From positions 86,994 to 150,993 of the forward strand of contig RECQ01000054.1 of NCBI GenBank assembly GCA_007693965.1: DNA of 64,000 nt, written 5' to 3'. Positions 35,037-42,353 of this stretch are shown in pieces (the first letter of the stretch is position 1; each line of letters begins with the position of its first letter). The position numbers were made by a program, and so were the translations under genes. The stretch comes from Phycisphaeraceae bacterium. GTDB taxonomy: Bacteria > Planctomycetota > Phycisphaerae > Phycisphaerales > UBA1924. The notes under the pieces were generated by a model, which saw only the letters and a list, made by a program, of their open reading frames with translations, ran no database searches and had not been told where the DNA came from.

Positions 35037-35558
35037 GTGGTCGAAAAGTTGAGAAGCCTGATCCGTGATGTTCCGGACTTTCCCAAGCCGGGCGTGATTT
35101 TCCGAGACATCACGCCGCTGCTGGCCGACCCCTCCGGCCTCGGCATGGCGATCGAGCTGATGGCGAACCCCTTCCGCGGCCACAGCGTGGACCTGGTGGT
35201 CGGCGCCGAGTCGCGCGGCTTCATCTTCGGCATCGCCGTGGCCCAGACGTTGGCGGTCGGCTTCGCCCCCATCCGCAAGCCCGGCAAGCTTCCGCACGAC
35301 ACCGTCGGCGCCGAATACCAGCTTGAATACGGCAGCGACCGTCTGGAGATTCATCGCGACGCGGTGAAGAAAAACCAGCGCGTGCTGATCGTGGACGACC
35401 TGATCGCCACCGGAGGCACGCTCAAGGCGTCCCTCGACCTGGTGGAGGAACTGGGGGCGGATGTGGTGGGAGCGAGCGTGCTCATTGAGCTGGTGGCTCT
35501 GCGCGGGCGCGATCGCATCGGCGAGGGCAGGCGGCTGCACTCGCTGATTCAGTATTGA
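35037..35558 (+). CDS. apt: Adenine phosphoribosyltransferase
   Basis: 173 residues from GTG 35037 with AGGAG eight bases upstream; this gives the usual Apt length, whereas the open frame further upstream overlaps groES. Purine salvage: adenine plus PRPP to AMP. N-terminal LRSLIRDVPDFPKPGVIFRDITPLL, GAESRGFIFGIAVAQTL, and the PRPP-binding motif VLIVDDLIATGGTLKAS are all intact. Divergent from groES. The repeat-rich spacer 35559-36005 follows. Confidence 0.97.
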   Translation: MVEKLRSLIRDVPDFPKPGVIFRDITPLLADPSGLGMAIELMANPFRGHSVDLVVGAESRGFIFGIAVAQTLAVGFAPIRKPGKLPHDTVGAEYQLEYGSDRLEIHRDAVKKNQRVLIVDDLIATGGTLKASLDLVEELGADVVGASVLIELVALRGRDRIGEGRRLHSLIQY

Positions 35559-35622
35559 GTCGGAAGATGGGGATACGGAAGGTGGGGAGCGGGGTAAGTC
35601 GAGACACCGACAGACGCCTGGC

Positions 35623-35876
35623 GCTCGAAGGACGTGTCCGAGACGCCGAGGCTGAGGAGTCCTCGACGAAGCCTCGGGAGTGTGGTGTGCAAGTTCGCTC
35701 CGTTTCGAGCTCGAAGGATGTGCATGAGACGCCGAGGCTGAGGAGTCTTCGACGAAGCCTCGGGAGCGGGAAGCGGTCTCTCGACCGACTTCGGTCGCAC
35801 GCGTTTCGTTTGTGCGCACGATGTCGTTGCAGCGGGCGTCGCTTCCGAGGCTTCGAGGACTCAGCCTCGGCGTCTC
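35623..35876. repeat. Three copies of a palindromic repeat unit
   Basis: Direct copies at 35623-35680 and 35709-35766 (58 bp, period 86 bp) are almost identical over their last 41 bp. Each contains the stem CCGAGGCT ... AGCCTCGG. A third, shortened copy lies inverted at 35842-35876. The arrangement can fold into three hairpins or one large cruciform. REP-like; no mobilising gene nearby. Confidence 0.75.
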
Positions 35877-35895
35877 TACGCAGGTTCAAGGGCAA

Positions 35896-35951
35896 TCACC
35901 CGCTCACCCGCTCACCCGCTCACCCGCTCACCCACTCACCCACTCACCCAC
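35896..35951. repeat. Octamer tandem repeat (VNTR candidate)
   Basis: Seven perfect 8-bp units in a row: four TCACCCGC then three TCACCCAC. The clean switch from one variant to the other suggests expansion by slippage. Confidence 0.9.
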
Positions 35952-36005
35952 TCACATACGTTTACTCCCTGGCGCCCGAATCTTCCACGCGATTCCATCA
36001 ACTCG

Positions 36006-37145
36006 CTACACACCCACATACTTCGCATAGATCGCCCGCGCCGCCTCGATGCTGTCCGTATTTTTGATAATCGCGCGTCCGTCGGTGAAGAGGGCGAGCT
36101 CGATCGGGGCGCCGGCGGCGCTTTGTTCGTTGGAGAAGGCGCCTCGGAGCATGTGCTCGTTGGAGGTGAATTCGCCGTGGGCGCGGAGGCGTTCGGCGAG
36201 CGCGCGAAGGTCCATCCGGGCGGGGGCGTTGTCGCTTCCGCCGGGCAGGATCTGCACGCTGTTGCGTCCGCACAGCGATGTGGTGCGCGATGCCGAGCGG
36301 CCCTCGAGGTGCTCGAAGACGCGTCCAGAGCAGCAGGGGCAGTCGGCAGCGCCGGTCGCGTCGTCGAGGGCGAGCTGATGCGTCTGGCCGGTCCACGCGT
36401 CGATCGACAGCAGCGAGCGGCGGACGGCGCCCCACGCGCCCATGAGCGTCTTGATCGTCTCGGTCGCCTCGGTCGCAGCCACGATGGCGACGGCGGGGCC
36501 GAGCACGCCGGCGGTGTCGCAGGTGGGGGTCGAGCCGGCGGGGGGCGCCTCGGGGAAGAGGCAGCGCAGGCAGGGAGTTTCATGGCCGCTCCACGCCTGC
36601 GCCGGCGCGCCGCCAGCTGCGCGGGGCAGGATCGTCATCTGCATGCCCGACACGCCCACCACGCCCGCGTAGATGTAGGGAACGCCCCGCTTCACCGCCA
36701 GGTCGTTGAGCAGGTAGCGCGTCTCGAAATTGTCCGTGCCGTCGACGATGACGCCGACGGGGGGGAGATCGGCGCCGTGCGCATCGAGCGAGCGCTCGGC
36801 GTTCGTGTGATTGAAGTCATCCACGATGGCGCGCACGCGCACGGCGCTGTCGATGGCTTCGAGCCGGCGCCGGGCCGCCTCGGCTTTCGGGAGCCCTTCG
36901 CGGGCGTCGGCCTCGGTGAAGAGCACCTGGCGCTGGAGGTTGGTGATTTCGACGAAGTCGCGGTCGACCAGCGTGATCGCGCCCACGCCCGCGCGGCACA
37001 GCAGGTCCGCGGCGACGCAGCCGAGGGCGCCGACGCCGACGATCAGCGCGTGCGATTCGCGCAGACGGCGTTGCCCCTCCTCGCCGACCTGCGGCAGGAT
37101 GAGCTGGCGATGGTGGCGGGGAGTCGAAGGCGCGTCACGTTGCAC
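36006..37145 (-). CDS. ThiF/MoeB/HesA-family adenylyltransferase
   Basis: 379 residues from a GTG at 37143-37145; the -10-like TATCAT ends 7 nt upstream, giving a leaderless start. E1-like ATP-binding domain: LIVGVGALGCVAADLLCRAGVG, DRDFVEITNLQRQ with the catalytic Arg, VDGTDNFETRYLLND and IYAGVVGVSGMQM. Zinc ligands are CLRCLF and CPCCSG, and TPTCDTAGVLGP holds the putative catalytic Cys. A C-terminal 80-residue domain ends in ALFTDGRAIIKNTDSIEAARAIYAKYVG. It should adenylate the C-terminus of a ubiquitin-like sulfur carrier (ThiS or MoaD) for thiamine or molybdopterin synthesis. No carrier protein is adjacent, so the partner is undetermined. Confidence 0.92.
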   Translation of the reverse strand: MQRDAPSTPRHHRQLILPQVGEEGQRRLRESHALIVGVGALGCVAADLLCRAGVGAITLVDRDFVEITNLQRQVLFTEADAREGLPKAEAARRRLEAIDSAVRVRAIVDDFNHTNAERSLDAHGADLPPVGVIVDGTDNFETRYLLNDLAVKRGVPYIYAGVVGVSGMQMTILPRAAGGAPAQAWSGHETPCLRCLFPEAPPAGSTPTCDTAGVLGPAVAIVAATEATETIKTLMGAWGAVRRSLLSIDAWTGQTHQLALDDATGAADCPCCSGRVFEHLEGRSASRTTSLCGRNSVQILPGGSDNAPARMDLRALAERLRAHGEFTSNEHMLRGAFSNEQSAAGAPIELALFTDGRAIIKNTDSIEAARAIYAKYVGV

Positions 37146-37152
37146 GGTGAAG

Positions 37153-37158
37153 ATGATA
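37153..37158 (-). promoter_or_regulatory. Leaderless-type promoter (-10) of ThiF-family gene
   Basis: TATCAT on the minus strand, exactly 7 nt before the GTG start at 37145; no Shine-Dalgarno. Confidence 0.5.
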
Positions 37159-37174
37159 GATCAGACGCACCACG

Positions 37175-37242
37175 CGAGCCGGGGCGTCTCGCCCCGAGAG
37201 ATGGCGCCGGCGCCCTGACTCGGGGCGGGACGCCCCGGCTCG
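37175..37242. repeat. Nested palindromic element (24-bp arms)
   Basis: Arms 37175-37198 and 37219-37242 are inverted repeats matching at 23 of 24 positions. Each arm is itself a short hairpin (GGGGCG-TCT-CGCCCC), and the 20-nt loop contains the perfect palindrome GGCGCCGGCGCC (37203-37214). It sits between the aspG stop and the ThiF promoter. Confidence 0.85.
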
Positions 37243-37264
37243 CTGGGATTAGTGCTTGCTGAGA

Positions 37265-38356
37265 TCAGTCCCTCGCATACAAAAACGCGCAGTCTTCCAG
37301 CCGGTCGCCGCGTTCGTCGCTGATCGCGAACTGCCTGCCCTCGTGCATACACGCTGAGCCGTAGACGCCGTCCTTGCGAACGGCGTACATCACAACGTTG
37401 AAGCGCGGGCGTCCCTTGTCGTCCTGAAGCCTGCGGGCCCGCGTGCGCTCCGAGATCATCTTCAGGACGGCGATGCAGGCGTCGGTCGGGTGGTCGCCGG
37501 CGCCCATGCGCGCGACGGCCGCGTTGGCGCCGCAGACTTGGATGACCGCCTCGCCGCGCCCTGTGGCGCCGGCGCTGCCGATGGCGTTGTCTGTGTAGAG
37601 TCCGGCGCCAATGATGGGGGAGTCGCCCACGCGTCCGGGGAGTTTCCACGGCAGGCCGCTGGTGGTGGTGGTTCCGGCGAGGTCGCCTCCGGCGGTGACG
37701 GCGGAGCAGTGGATGGTGCCGGTGAGGATGCGATCGTCGATGGCCGCGTCCGCAGCGCCGCGGCGGTTGTCGGGCGTCATGGGCAGGTCGAACTGGTCGG
37801 GTTCGAGCCAGTTGTCATCGCGGTTGAGGCCGGCTTTCCAGCGCAGCCAGGCGCGGCGGGCCTCTTCGGTGAGGAGATTCTCTTCCTGGAAGCCCATGCG
37901 CTTCGCGAAGCGGAGGGCGCCATCGCTGACGAGCAGCACGTGGTCGGTGCGGCGCGCCACCTCGCGCGCGACGGCGGATGGGTAACGGATGTTGCGCAGC
38001 GACGCGACGGCGCCCGCGCGGTGGGTGGGGCCGTGCATGACGGAGGCGTCGAGCTCGACGATGCCTTCCTCGTTGGGGAGGCCTCCGAGGCCGACTGTCA
38101 TGTCGTTCGGATCATCTTCCAGGATGCGCACGCCCGCGACCACCGCGTCGAGCGGATCGGCGCCGTCGCGGATGAGCTCGACGGCCTTTGTGGTCGCAGG
38201 AACGCCGTTGCCGGAGGCGATGGAGACGGGCCGGCGCCCGGCGCCGCCGCCGGCGCGCTGCTGGTTGCGGGCGAAGACGCGGGGCGCTCCGGCGAACGCG
38301 AGGGCGGATGCGCCCGCCGCGGCGAGAAACGAACGACGAGGAAGGTTGCTGCTCAT
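37265..38356 (-). CDS. Glycosylasparaginase / isoaspartyl peptidase family, Tat-exported
   Basis: 363 residues, GGAG 7 nt before the start. The N-terminus LPRRSFLAAAGASALAFA is a Tat signal (RRSF), so the enzyme is exported folded. Ntn-hydrolase of the N4-(beta-N-acetylglucosaminyl)-L-asparaginase family, made as a precursor cleaved before the nucleophile Thr214 in LTGTIHCSAVT. Supporting stretches: VGLGGLPNEEGIVELDASVM, GTTTTSGLPWKLPGRVGDSPIIGAGLY and the GATGRGEAV loop. By family it removes the glycan-Asn link or isoaspartyl/asparagine amides. It stands downstream of PPi-PFK; the nested palindrome after its stop may be its terminator. Confidence 0.93.
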   Translation of the reverse strand: MSSNLPRRSFLAAAGASALAFAGAPRVFARNQQRAGGGAGRRPVSIASGNGVPATTKAVELIRDGADPLDAVVAGVRILEDDPNDMTVGLGGLPNEEGIVELDASVMHGPTHRAGAVASLRNIRYPSAVAREVARRTDHVLLVSDGALRFAKRMGFQEENLLTEEARRAWLRWKAGLNRDDNWLEPDQFDLPMTPDNRRGAADAAIDDRILTGTIHCSAVTAGGDLAGTTTTSGLPWKLPGRVGDSPIIGAGLYTDNAIGSAGATGRGEAVIQVCGANAAVARMGAGDHPTDACIAVLKMISERTRARRLQDDKGRPRFNVVMYAVRKDGVYGSACMHEGRQFAISDERGDRLEDCAFLYARD

Positions 38357-38470
38357 GTGGGGCTCCGTGGGTTCAGAGCTGGGTTGGTGATACGTTCACT
38401 ATTCCGCGTGCGTCATGGGACGGATGGGACTCATGGGTACTATGAGTCCTCTTCGGCCTATTCTTCTGAT

Positions 38471-39676
38471 TCACAGCCTTCCCATCACCGGCAGCGTCCC
38501 GACCAGCGGGCGCAGGTATTCGAGGAAGCTCTGCGACACGTCGTGCCGGCCGTCGATGTACTCAGCGGGCATGCGCCGCGTCTTGCCCGCGATTTTCTCG
38601 AGTTCGACCAGCGGCATCTCGATCTTGTAGGGGATGGTGCTGACGCGCTGGATCGCGACGGATCCCTCGCGTCGGCCCTGGAGGGCGTACATCGCCGCCA
38701 TCGCGCCCGCCTTGCGGGCCTCCAGCTGGTCGACGGGGCTGGCGTCGGGCCAGCAGCGCTGCAGATAGCCGAACGTGTCGGCGCGGATGCGCGGCGGCTT
38801 GCCGCCTGCGGGCGTCAGGCGCGAGCGCAGCATGTGGGCCAGCCAGTCGCCGAGCGCGCCGGTGCCGGAGAGCTGCACGTTGCCGTGCTGGTCGGTCTCG
38901 TCGAAGCCGGACATCATGGCGCTGATGAAGTTGCCCGCCTTGTCGTTGATGCCCTCGCTGACGGCGATCTGGCATCGCCCCAGACGCGAGTAGACGTGCT
39001 CGACATCGCCGACGAAGCGGTCGGGGTCGAAGTCGGTCTCGGGGAGGTAGATGAGGTGGGGGCCGTCGTCATCGCGCCGCCGGGCCAGGGCGCTGGCGCC
39101 GGTGAGAAATCCCGCGTGTCGCCCCATCACCACGTTCACCTTGATGCCGGGAAGGGACGCGTTGTCGAGGGCGTCGCCCATGAAGGCCATGGCGACGAAC
39201 TTCGCCGCCGATCCGTAGCCGGGGGTGTGGTCGTTCTCGAGCAGGTCGTTGTCGATGGTTTTGGGGATGTGGAAGCTGCGCAGGTCGTAGTTCGAATCTC
39301 GTGCGACATCCTTCACGATGCGGCAGGTGTCCGACGAGTCGTTGCCGCCGATGTAGAAGAAATAGCGGATGTTGTGCTTCTTGAAGACCTCAACGATCTT
39401 CTCGCCGTACTCGCGGTCGGGCTTGTCGCGCGAGGAGCCGAGTGCGGCCGACGGCGTGACTGCGAAGCGCTCCAGGTCGTCCTGGGAGTAGCGGCCCATG
39501 TCGACGAAGTCTTCATTCAACATGCCGCGGACGGCGTGGCGGGCGCCGAAGACGCGTTCGATCGCCCCGGCGCCGCGGAGCGCCTCGACGGCGCCGACGA
39601 GTGACTGGTTGATGACGGCCGTGGGGCCGCCGGACTGGCCGATGACGGCGTTGCCTTCGGGAAGCTGCTCTGACAT
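38471..39676 (-). CDS. pfp: Phosphofructokinase, probably pyrophosphate-dependent
   Basis: 401 residues from ATG 39674-39676, GGAG 7 nt upstream; the longer upstream frame runs into the divergent lipoprotein promoter. Converts fructose-6-phosphate to the 1,6-bisphosphate. N-terminal IGQSGGPTAVINQSLVGAVE; the phosphoryl-donor loop reads GGNDSSDT (110-117) with Asp where ATP enzymes have Gly, and the catalytic loop is PKTIDND (138-144) with Lys rather than the Gly of ATP-dependent enzymes. Both features are those of PPi-dependent PFK, which works reversibly. The Asn in GGND is unusual relative to the GGDD of plant-type enzymes. MGRHAGFL and SEGIND are also present. Confidence 0.92.
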   Translation of the reverse strand: MSEQLPEGNAVIGQSGGPTAVINQSLVGAVEALRGAGAIERVFGARHAVRGMLNEDFVDMGRYSQDDLERFAVTPSAALGSSRDKPDREYGEKIVEVFKKHNIRYFFYIGGNDSSDTCRIVKDVARDSNYDLRSFHIPKTIDNDLLENDHTPGYGSAAKFVAMAFMGDALDNASLPGIKVNVVMGRHAGFLTGASALARRRDDDGPHLIYLPETDFDPDRFVGDVEHVYSRLGRCQIAVSEGINDKAGNFISAMMSGFDETDQHGNVQLSGTGALGDWLAHMLRSRLTPAGGKPPRIRADTFGYLQRCWPDASPVDQLEARKAGAMAAMYALQGRREGSVAIQRVSTIPYKIEMPLVELEKIAGKTRRMPAEYIDGRHDVSQSFLEYLRPLVGTLPVMGRL

Positions 39677-39755
39677 GTCGGTCTCCGTGTTGCGTTGACG
39701 AGGCCATCCTACAGGCTGGAGCGGAGCTGTCTTGCGCGCCGGGGTGCGGCGGCGG

Positions 39756-39761
39756 TACACT
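39756..39761 (+). promoter_or_regulatory. Leaderless-type promoter (-10) of lipoprotein gene
   Basis: TACACT, exactly 7 nt before ATG 39769; no Shine-Dalgarno. Confidence 0.5.
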
Positions 39762-39768
39762 CCGTCGC

Positions 39769-40368
39769 ATGGTGATTCGCGGCATGTCCCTGGTTGCGCT
39801 GCTGACCCTGCTGATGGGCGGCTGCGCTGCGACCGGGCCCGGCGCTTTCGATGTGCCCGCCGGTTCGTACGCCGAGGCCTTTGACGCCGCCCGGGATGAA
39901 CTGCGGGCGATGGGGTTCGTGCTGGACCGTGTGGATGCACGGCACGGCGTGATCACGACGCGCTCGCGGCCGACGGCCGGACTGGCCACACCCTGGCTGG
40001 GCGGGGAGTCCTCGCCCAGCCAGTCGATTGACGGGACGCTCAACCGGCAGGCCCGGTGGGTCGAGATCCGCTTTTCCCGCCGCGATGGTGAGGTGACGCC
40101 TGAGGGGGGCGATGCGGGCCTGATCGAGGATCTGCGGCTGTATCCCGGCCCGCTGTGGGGCGAGGTGGAGGCGATGATCCAGCGGGCCCAGAGGCCGGGG
40201 CTGCGGGTTCCGGCGGCCTCAGTGCGGCTGGCGAGCCCCTCGATCGATCCGAGCCTGGTTGATCAGGGCCTGTACCCCGCCCACACCGTCGAAATCGGGC
40301 CGGACGATCGACTGGCGGCCCGTCTGGCGGCGGCCATCACGCGGGGCCTCCCCCCTGCCGGGGAATAA
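39769..40368 (+). CDS. Predicted lipoprotein of unknown function
   Basis: 199 residues. Signal sequence followed by the lipobox LMGGC, with Cys19 the expected lipidated residue. The mature part begins with a predicted alpha/beta stretch AEAFDAARDELRAMGFVLDRVDARHGVITTR that resembles small outer-membrane-anchored domains handling repeated DUF-like folds, but no family is assigned. ATG 39769 is preferred because of the promoter spacing; ATG 39784 would shorten the signal peptide. Divergent from pfp. Confidence 0.8.
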   Translation: MVIRGMSLVALLTLLMGGCAATGPGAFDVPAGSYAEAFDAARDELRAMGFVLDRVDARHGVITTRSRPTAGLATPWLGGESSPSQSIDGTLNRQARWVEIRFSRRDGEVTPEGGDAGLIEDLRLYPGPLWGEVEAMIQRAQRPGLRVPAASVRLASPSIDPSLVDQGLYPAHTVEIGPDDRLAARLAAAITRGLPPAGE

Positions 40369-40406
40369 GGTCCGGGAATAACCGCGCAGATCCTTAACAG
40401 TTGGCG

Positions 40407-40516
40407 TATAATGGAATCTCTTCGCCCAGGCTCAGGGTATATTCTGCCCCAAATAGGGCTCTGCCCCGATCCAGACGCCGGCAATTGCCGATACTGAAAA
40501 GGTCAAAATTGATCAA
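40407..40516 (+). promoter_or_regulatory. Promoter and palindromes upstream of the LuxR-type gene
   Basis: A consensus -10 TATAAT (40407-40412) and a second -10-like TATATT (40438-40443), rare in this GC-rich window. Downstream are a direct repeat CTGCCCC (40444-40450, 40461-40467), the perfect palindrome CGGCAATTGCCG (40479-40490) and TTGATCAA (40509-40516). The long leader and palindromes suggest regulated expression, possibly by the gene's own product. Confidence 0.55.
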
Positions 40517-40569
40517 CTGACACTCAATTCGTTGCGGAGTGGCCTTTCCAGGACAGAAAGGAGCCTCTG

Positions 40570-41472
40570 ATGTCGAATTACGTGAGAGACGGCGACCGCC
40601 GTCTCAATCTCGCTGCGGAACTCACAGAGTCGATCTGTGCTCTCCCCGCAATCGCAACCCTTCGCTGGTGCGACACTGCGGCGGAGGCGTTTACGCAGCT
40701 TCATCCGCAAGCCGTGGTCGCGGTGACCGTCGCTGAAATTTCAGCGAACGGTCAACTGTTGAACGTGGAGGCCGCCGGGGCCGCCTCGACGGATGTCGAG
40801 GCCCATCGGCTGGAGTCGATCCGCCGGCGCTTCATCTCGAGCAGTTCGCTGGGCTGGTCTCCTGGAGATGCCCAGGAATGGCAAGGCGCCACGGCCCTTC
40901 GCATCGGAGGCCCGGAAGCTGATCAGCAGTGGGCCGGCGCCGGCCCGCTTCGCGCGTGGGCGGAACACGGCGTATCGCACATGCTCGCCGGCGGCGCCCG
41001 GCTGACGTCCGATGTCGCCAACCGGGTCGTCATTGTGGAGTGCGGCGCCAGGTCGACCACGGCGCCGTTCGTCGCTGAAGATGCAGCCCTGCTGCGATCG
41101 ACGCTGCCGCCGCTGGCGAATCGCGTCCGGCGGGCGTTCGGCGACGTGGCGAACGAGGAATCGAACTTCCTCACCCCGCGTGAACAGCAGGTGCTCGACA
41201 TGCTCTCGCTCGGCATGAGTGTGAAGCAGATCGCGGCCGACCTGATGCGGAGCCCCCACACCGTGCACGATCATGTTAAGTCGCTGCATCGCAAGCTGAA
41301 CGCTTCAAGCCGTGGCGAGCTGATCGCCCGTGCGCTGGGTCATGTGAGTCTGCCGAAGATTCAGAACGGCGATGGGCGCATCAGTCTGCCGAAGGGCCAG
41401 AACGGCGATGGGCACATCAGTCTGCCGAAGGGCCAGAGCGGGAATCGTTATGAACCGCTGACAATCGCCTGA
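40570..41472 (+). CDS. LuxR-type transcription regulator with repeat tail
   Basis: 300 residues from ATG 40570, AAGGAG 7 nt upstream. Residues about 30-195 form an undefined sensor region with GAF-like alternation. Residues about 200-258 are a LuxR/FixJ helix-turn-helix: LTPREQQVLDMLSLGMSVKQ, IAADLMRSPHTVHDHVKSLH, RKLNASSRGELIARAL. The tail (258-293) is three copies of a 12-residue repeat of the form HISLPKGQNGDG, matching a 36-bp tandem repeat in DNA. No receiver domain is present, so it is an orphan regulator, perhaps responding to a ligand. Targets unknown. Confidence 0.88.
   Translation: MSNYVRDGDRRLNLAAELTESICALPAIATLRWCDTAAEAFTQLHPQAVVAVTVAEISANGQLLNVEAAGAASTDVEAHRLESIRRRFISSSSLGWSPGDAQEWQGATALRIGGPEADQQWAGAGPLRAWAEHGVSHMLAGGARLTSDVANRVVIVECGARSTTAPFVAEDAALLRSTLPPLANRVRRAFGDVANEESNFLTPREQQVLDMLSLGMSVKQIAADLMRSPHTVHDHVKSLHRKLNASSRGELIARALGHVSLPKIQNGDGRISLPKGQNGDGHISLPKGQSGNRYEPLTIA
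41341..41444 (+). repeat. 36-bp coding tandem repeat (2.9 copies)
   Basis: Units 41341-41376, 41377-41412 and a partial 41413-41444, in frame at the end of the LuxR-type gene, encoding 12-residue repeats. Units 2 and 3 are more alike than unit 1, as expected of recent slippage. Confidence 0.9.
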
Positions 41473-41513
41473 TACGCCGTCCCGGCGCGTGCCGTCAAAT
41501 GTTGTTGTACACT

Positions 41514-41560
41514 TCTCCGCCGTAGTCCCGGGCGTATGCCGCAGGGGATCACGGCGGAGA
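41514..41560 (+). promoter_or_regulatory. Perfect inverted repeat covering the udg ribosome-binding site
   Basis: TCTCCGCCGT (41514-41523) pairs perfectly with ACGGCGGAGA (41551-41560), whose GGAG (41556-41559) is the Shine-Dalgarno of the gene starting at 41567. A -10-like TACACT (41508-41513) directly abuts the left arm, so if that is the true promoter the left arm is only partly transcribed and the repeat would act as DNA; a promoter further upstream would allow an RNA hairpin hiding the site. Confidence 0.45.
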
Positions 41561-41566
41561 TTTTCT

Positions 41567-42316
41567 ATGCATGATCAGGATCGCGTCCAGCGCATCGCGC
41601 GGCAACATGCGGAGACATCGCGGCTGATGGGCGTCGATTTTCTTCCTGTGGGCGCCGAGCGCGCATCGGGTGCGCAGAATGCGGAGCCATCCACTGAGAT
41701 CGAGGTTCGCACTGCGCCGGCGCCGAAGGAGGCGAGCGATCGCGAGCGTCGCCAGGCGCTGCTTGATCAACTGAGGGATCGTCACGCATCCGACTGCCCG
41801 CACTGCACGCGCTCGACGACGCATTCGAAGCTGGTCTTCGGCGAGGGCGCTGCGGATGCGCGGCTGATGTTCGTCGGCGAGGCGCCGGGCGCCGAAGAGG
41901 ACAGGACCGGCCGGCCCTTCGTGGGCAGGGCGGGCGAGCTGCTGGACAAGATGATCCGGGCGATGGGGCTGGAGCGCGAGGAGGTGTACATCGCCAACGT
42001 GCTCAAGTGCCGCCCGCCCAACAACGCGACGCCCACGCTCGAGGAGGCGTCCCGGTGCGGGCCCTACCTGCTGGAGCAGATCCGAGTCATCCGGCCGGAG
42101 GCGATCGTCACGCTGGGCAAGCCGGCGTCGCAGCTCCTGCTGGAGTCAAAGGAGACGATGGGGGCGATGCGCGGCTCGTGGCGCGAATACCAGGGCGTGC
42201 CGCTGATGCCGACGTTTCACCCGGCGTATCTGCTACGGGCCTACACCGATGAGAACCGGGCGAAGGTGTGGTCAGACCTGCAGCAGGTGATGGAGCGGCT
42301 GGGGCTGGGCCGCTGA
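41567..42316 (+). CDS. Family 4 uracil-DNA glycosylase
   Basis: 249 residues from ATG 41567. Removes uracil from DNA; thermophile-type (UDGa) iron-sulfur enzyme. After a 75-residue low-homology N-terminal extension come CPHCTRSTTHSKLVFGEG (first two cluster Cys), the uracil-site motif FVGEAPGAEEDRTGRPFVG, IANVLKCRPPNNATPT and SRCGPYL (remaining cluster Cys), LGKPASQLLL, and the DNA-intercalating loop PTFHPAYLLR. The N-terminal extension (acidic, Glu/Ala-rich) is longer than in most members. The convergent neighbour is frr. Confidence 0.95.
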   Translation: MHDQDRVQRIARQHAETSRLMGVDFLPVGAERASGAQNAEPSTEIEVRTAPAPKEASDRERRQALLDQLRDRHASDCPHCTRSTTHSKLVFGEGAADARLMFVGEAPGAEEDRTGRPFVGRAGELLDKMIRAMGLEREEVYIANVLKCRPPNNATPTLEEASRCGPYLLEQIRVIRPEAIVTLGKPASQLLLESKETMGAMRGSWREYQGVPLMPTFHPAYLLRAYTDENRAKVWSDLQQVMERLGLGR

Positions 42317-42353
42317 GGCTGGAGGCTGCCGGGCGAGGCGGATGCGGGCGAGG

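Larger units (their letters stand above)
35559..36005. other. Repeat-rich, gene-free convergent spacer
   Basis: 447 bp between the convergent apt and ThiF-family genes. Open frames here are only by-products of repeats. It contains two direct copies and one inverted copy of a palindromic unit (35623-35876) and an octamer tandem repeat (35896-35951). No T-tract terminator was found. Confidence 0.7.

Noticed and set aside
34907..35819. Extension of groES to a 418-codon protein
   Set aside because: The upstream part overlaps apt and the repeat spacer; Cpn10 homology and the promoter place the start at 34907.
38400..38470. GGGACGGATGGGACTCATGG stretch as a mobile repeat
   Set aside because: Only short imperfect direct repetition is visible here and no inverted ends; too little to claim an element.
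40896..41472. 36-bp repeats as a CRISPR array
   Set aside because: Units abut without spacers, are in frame inside a gene and encode a peptide repeat.
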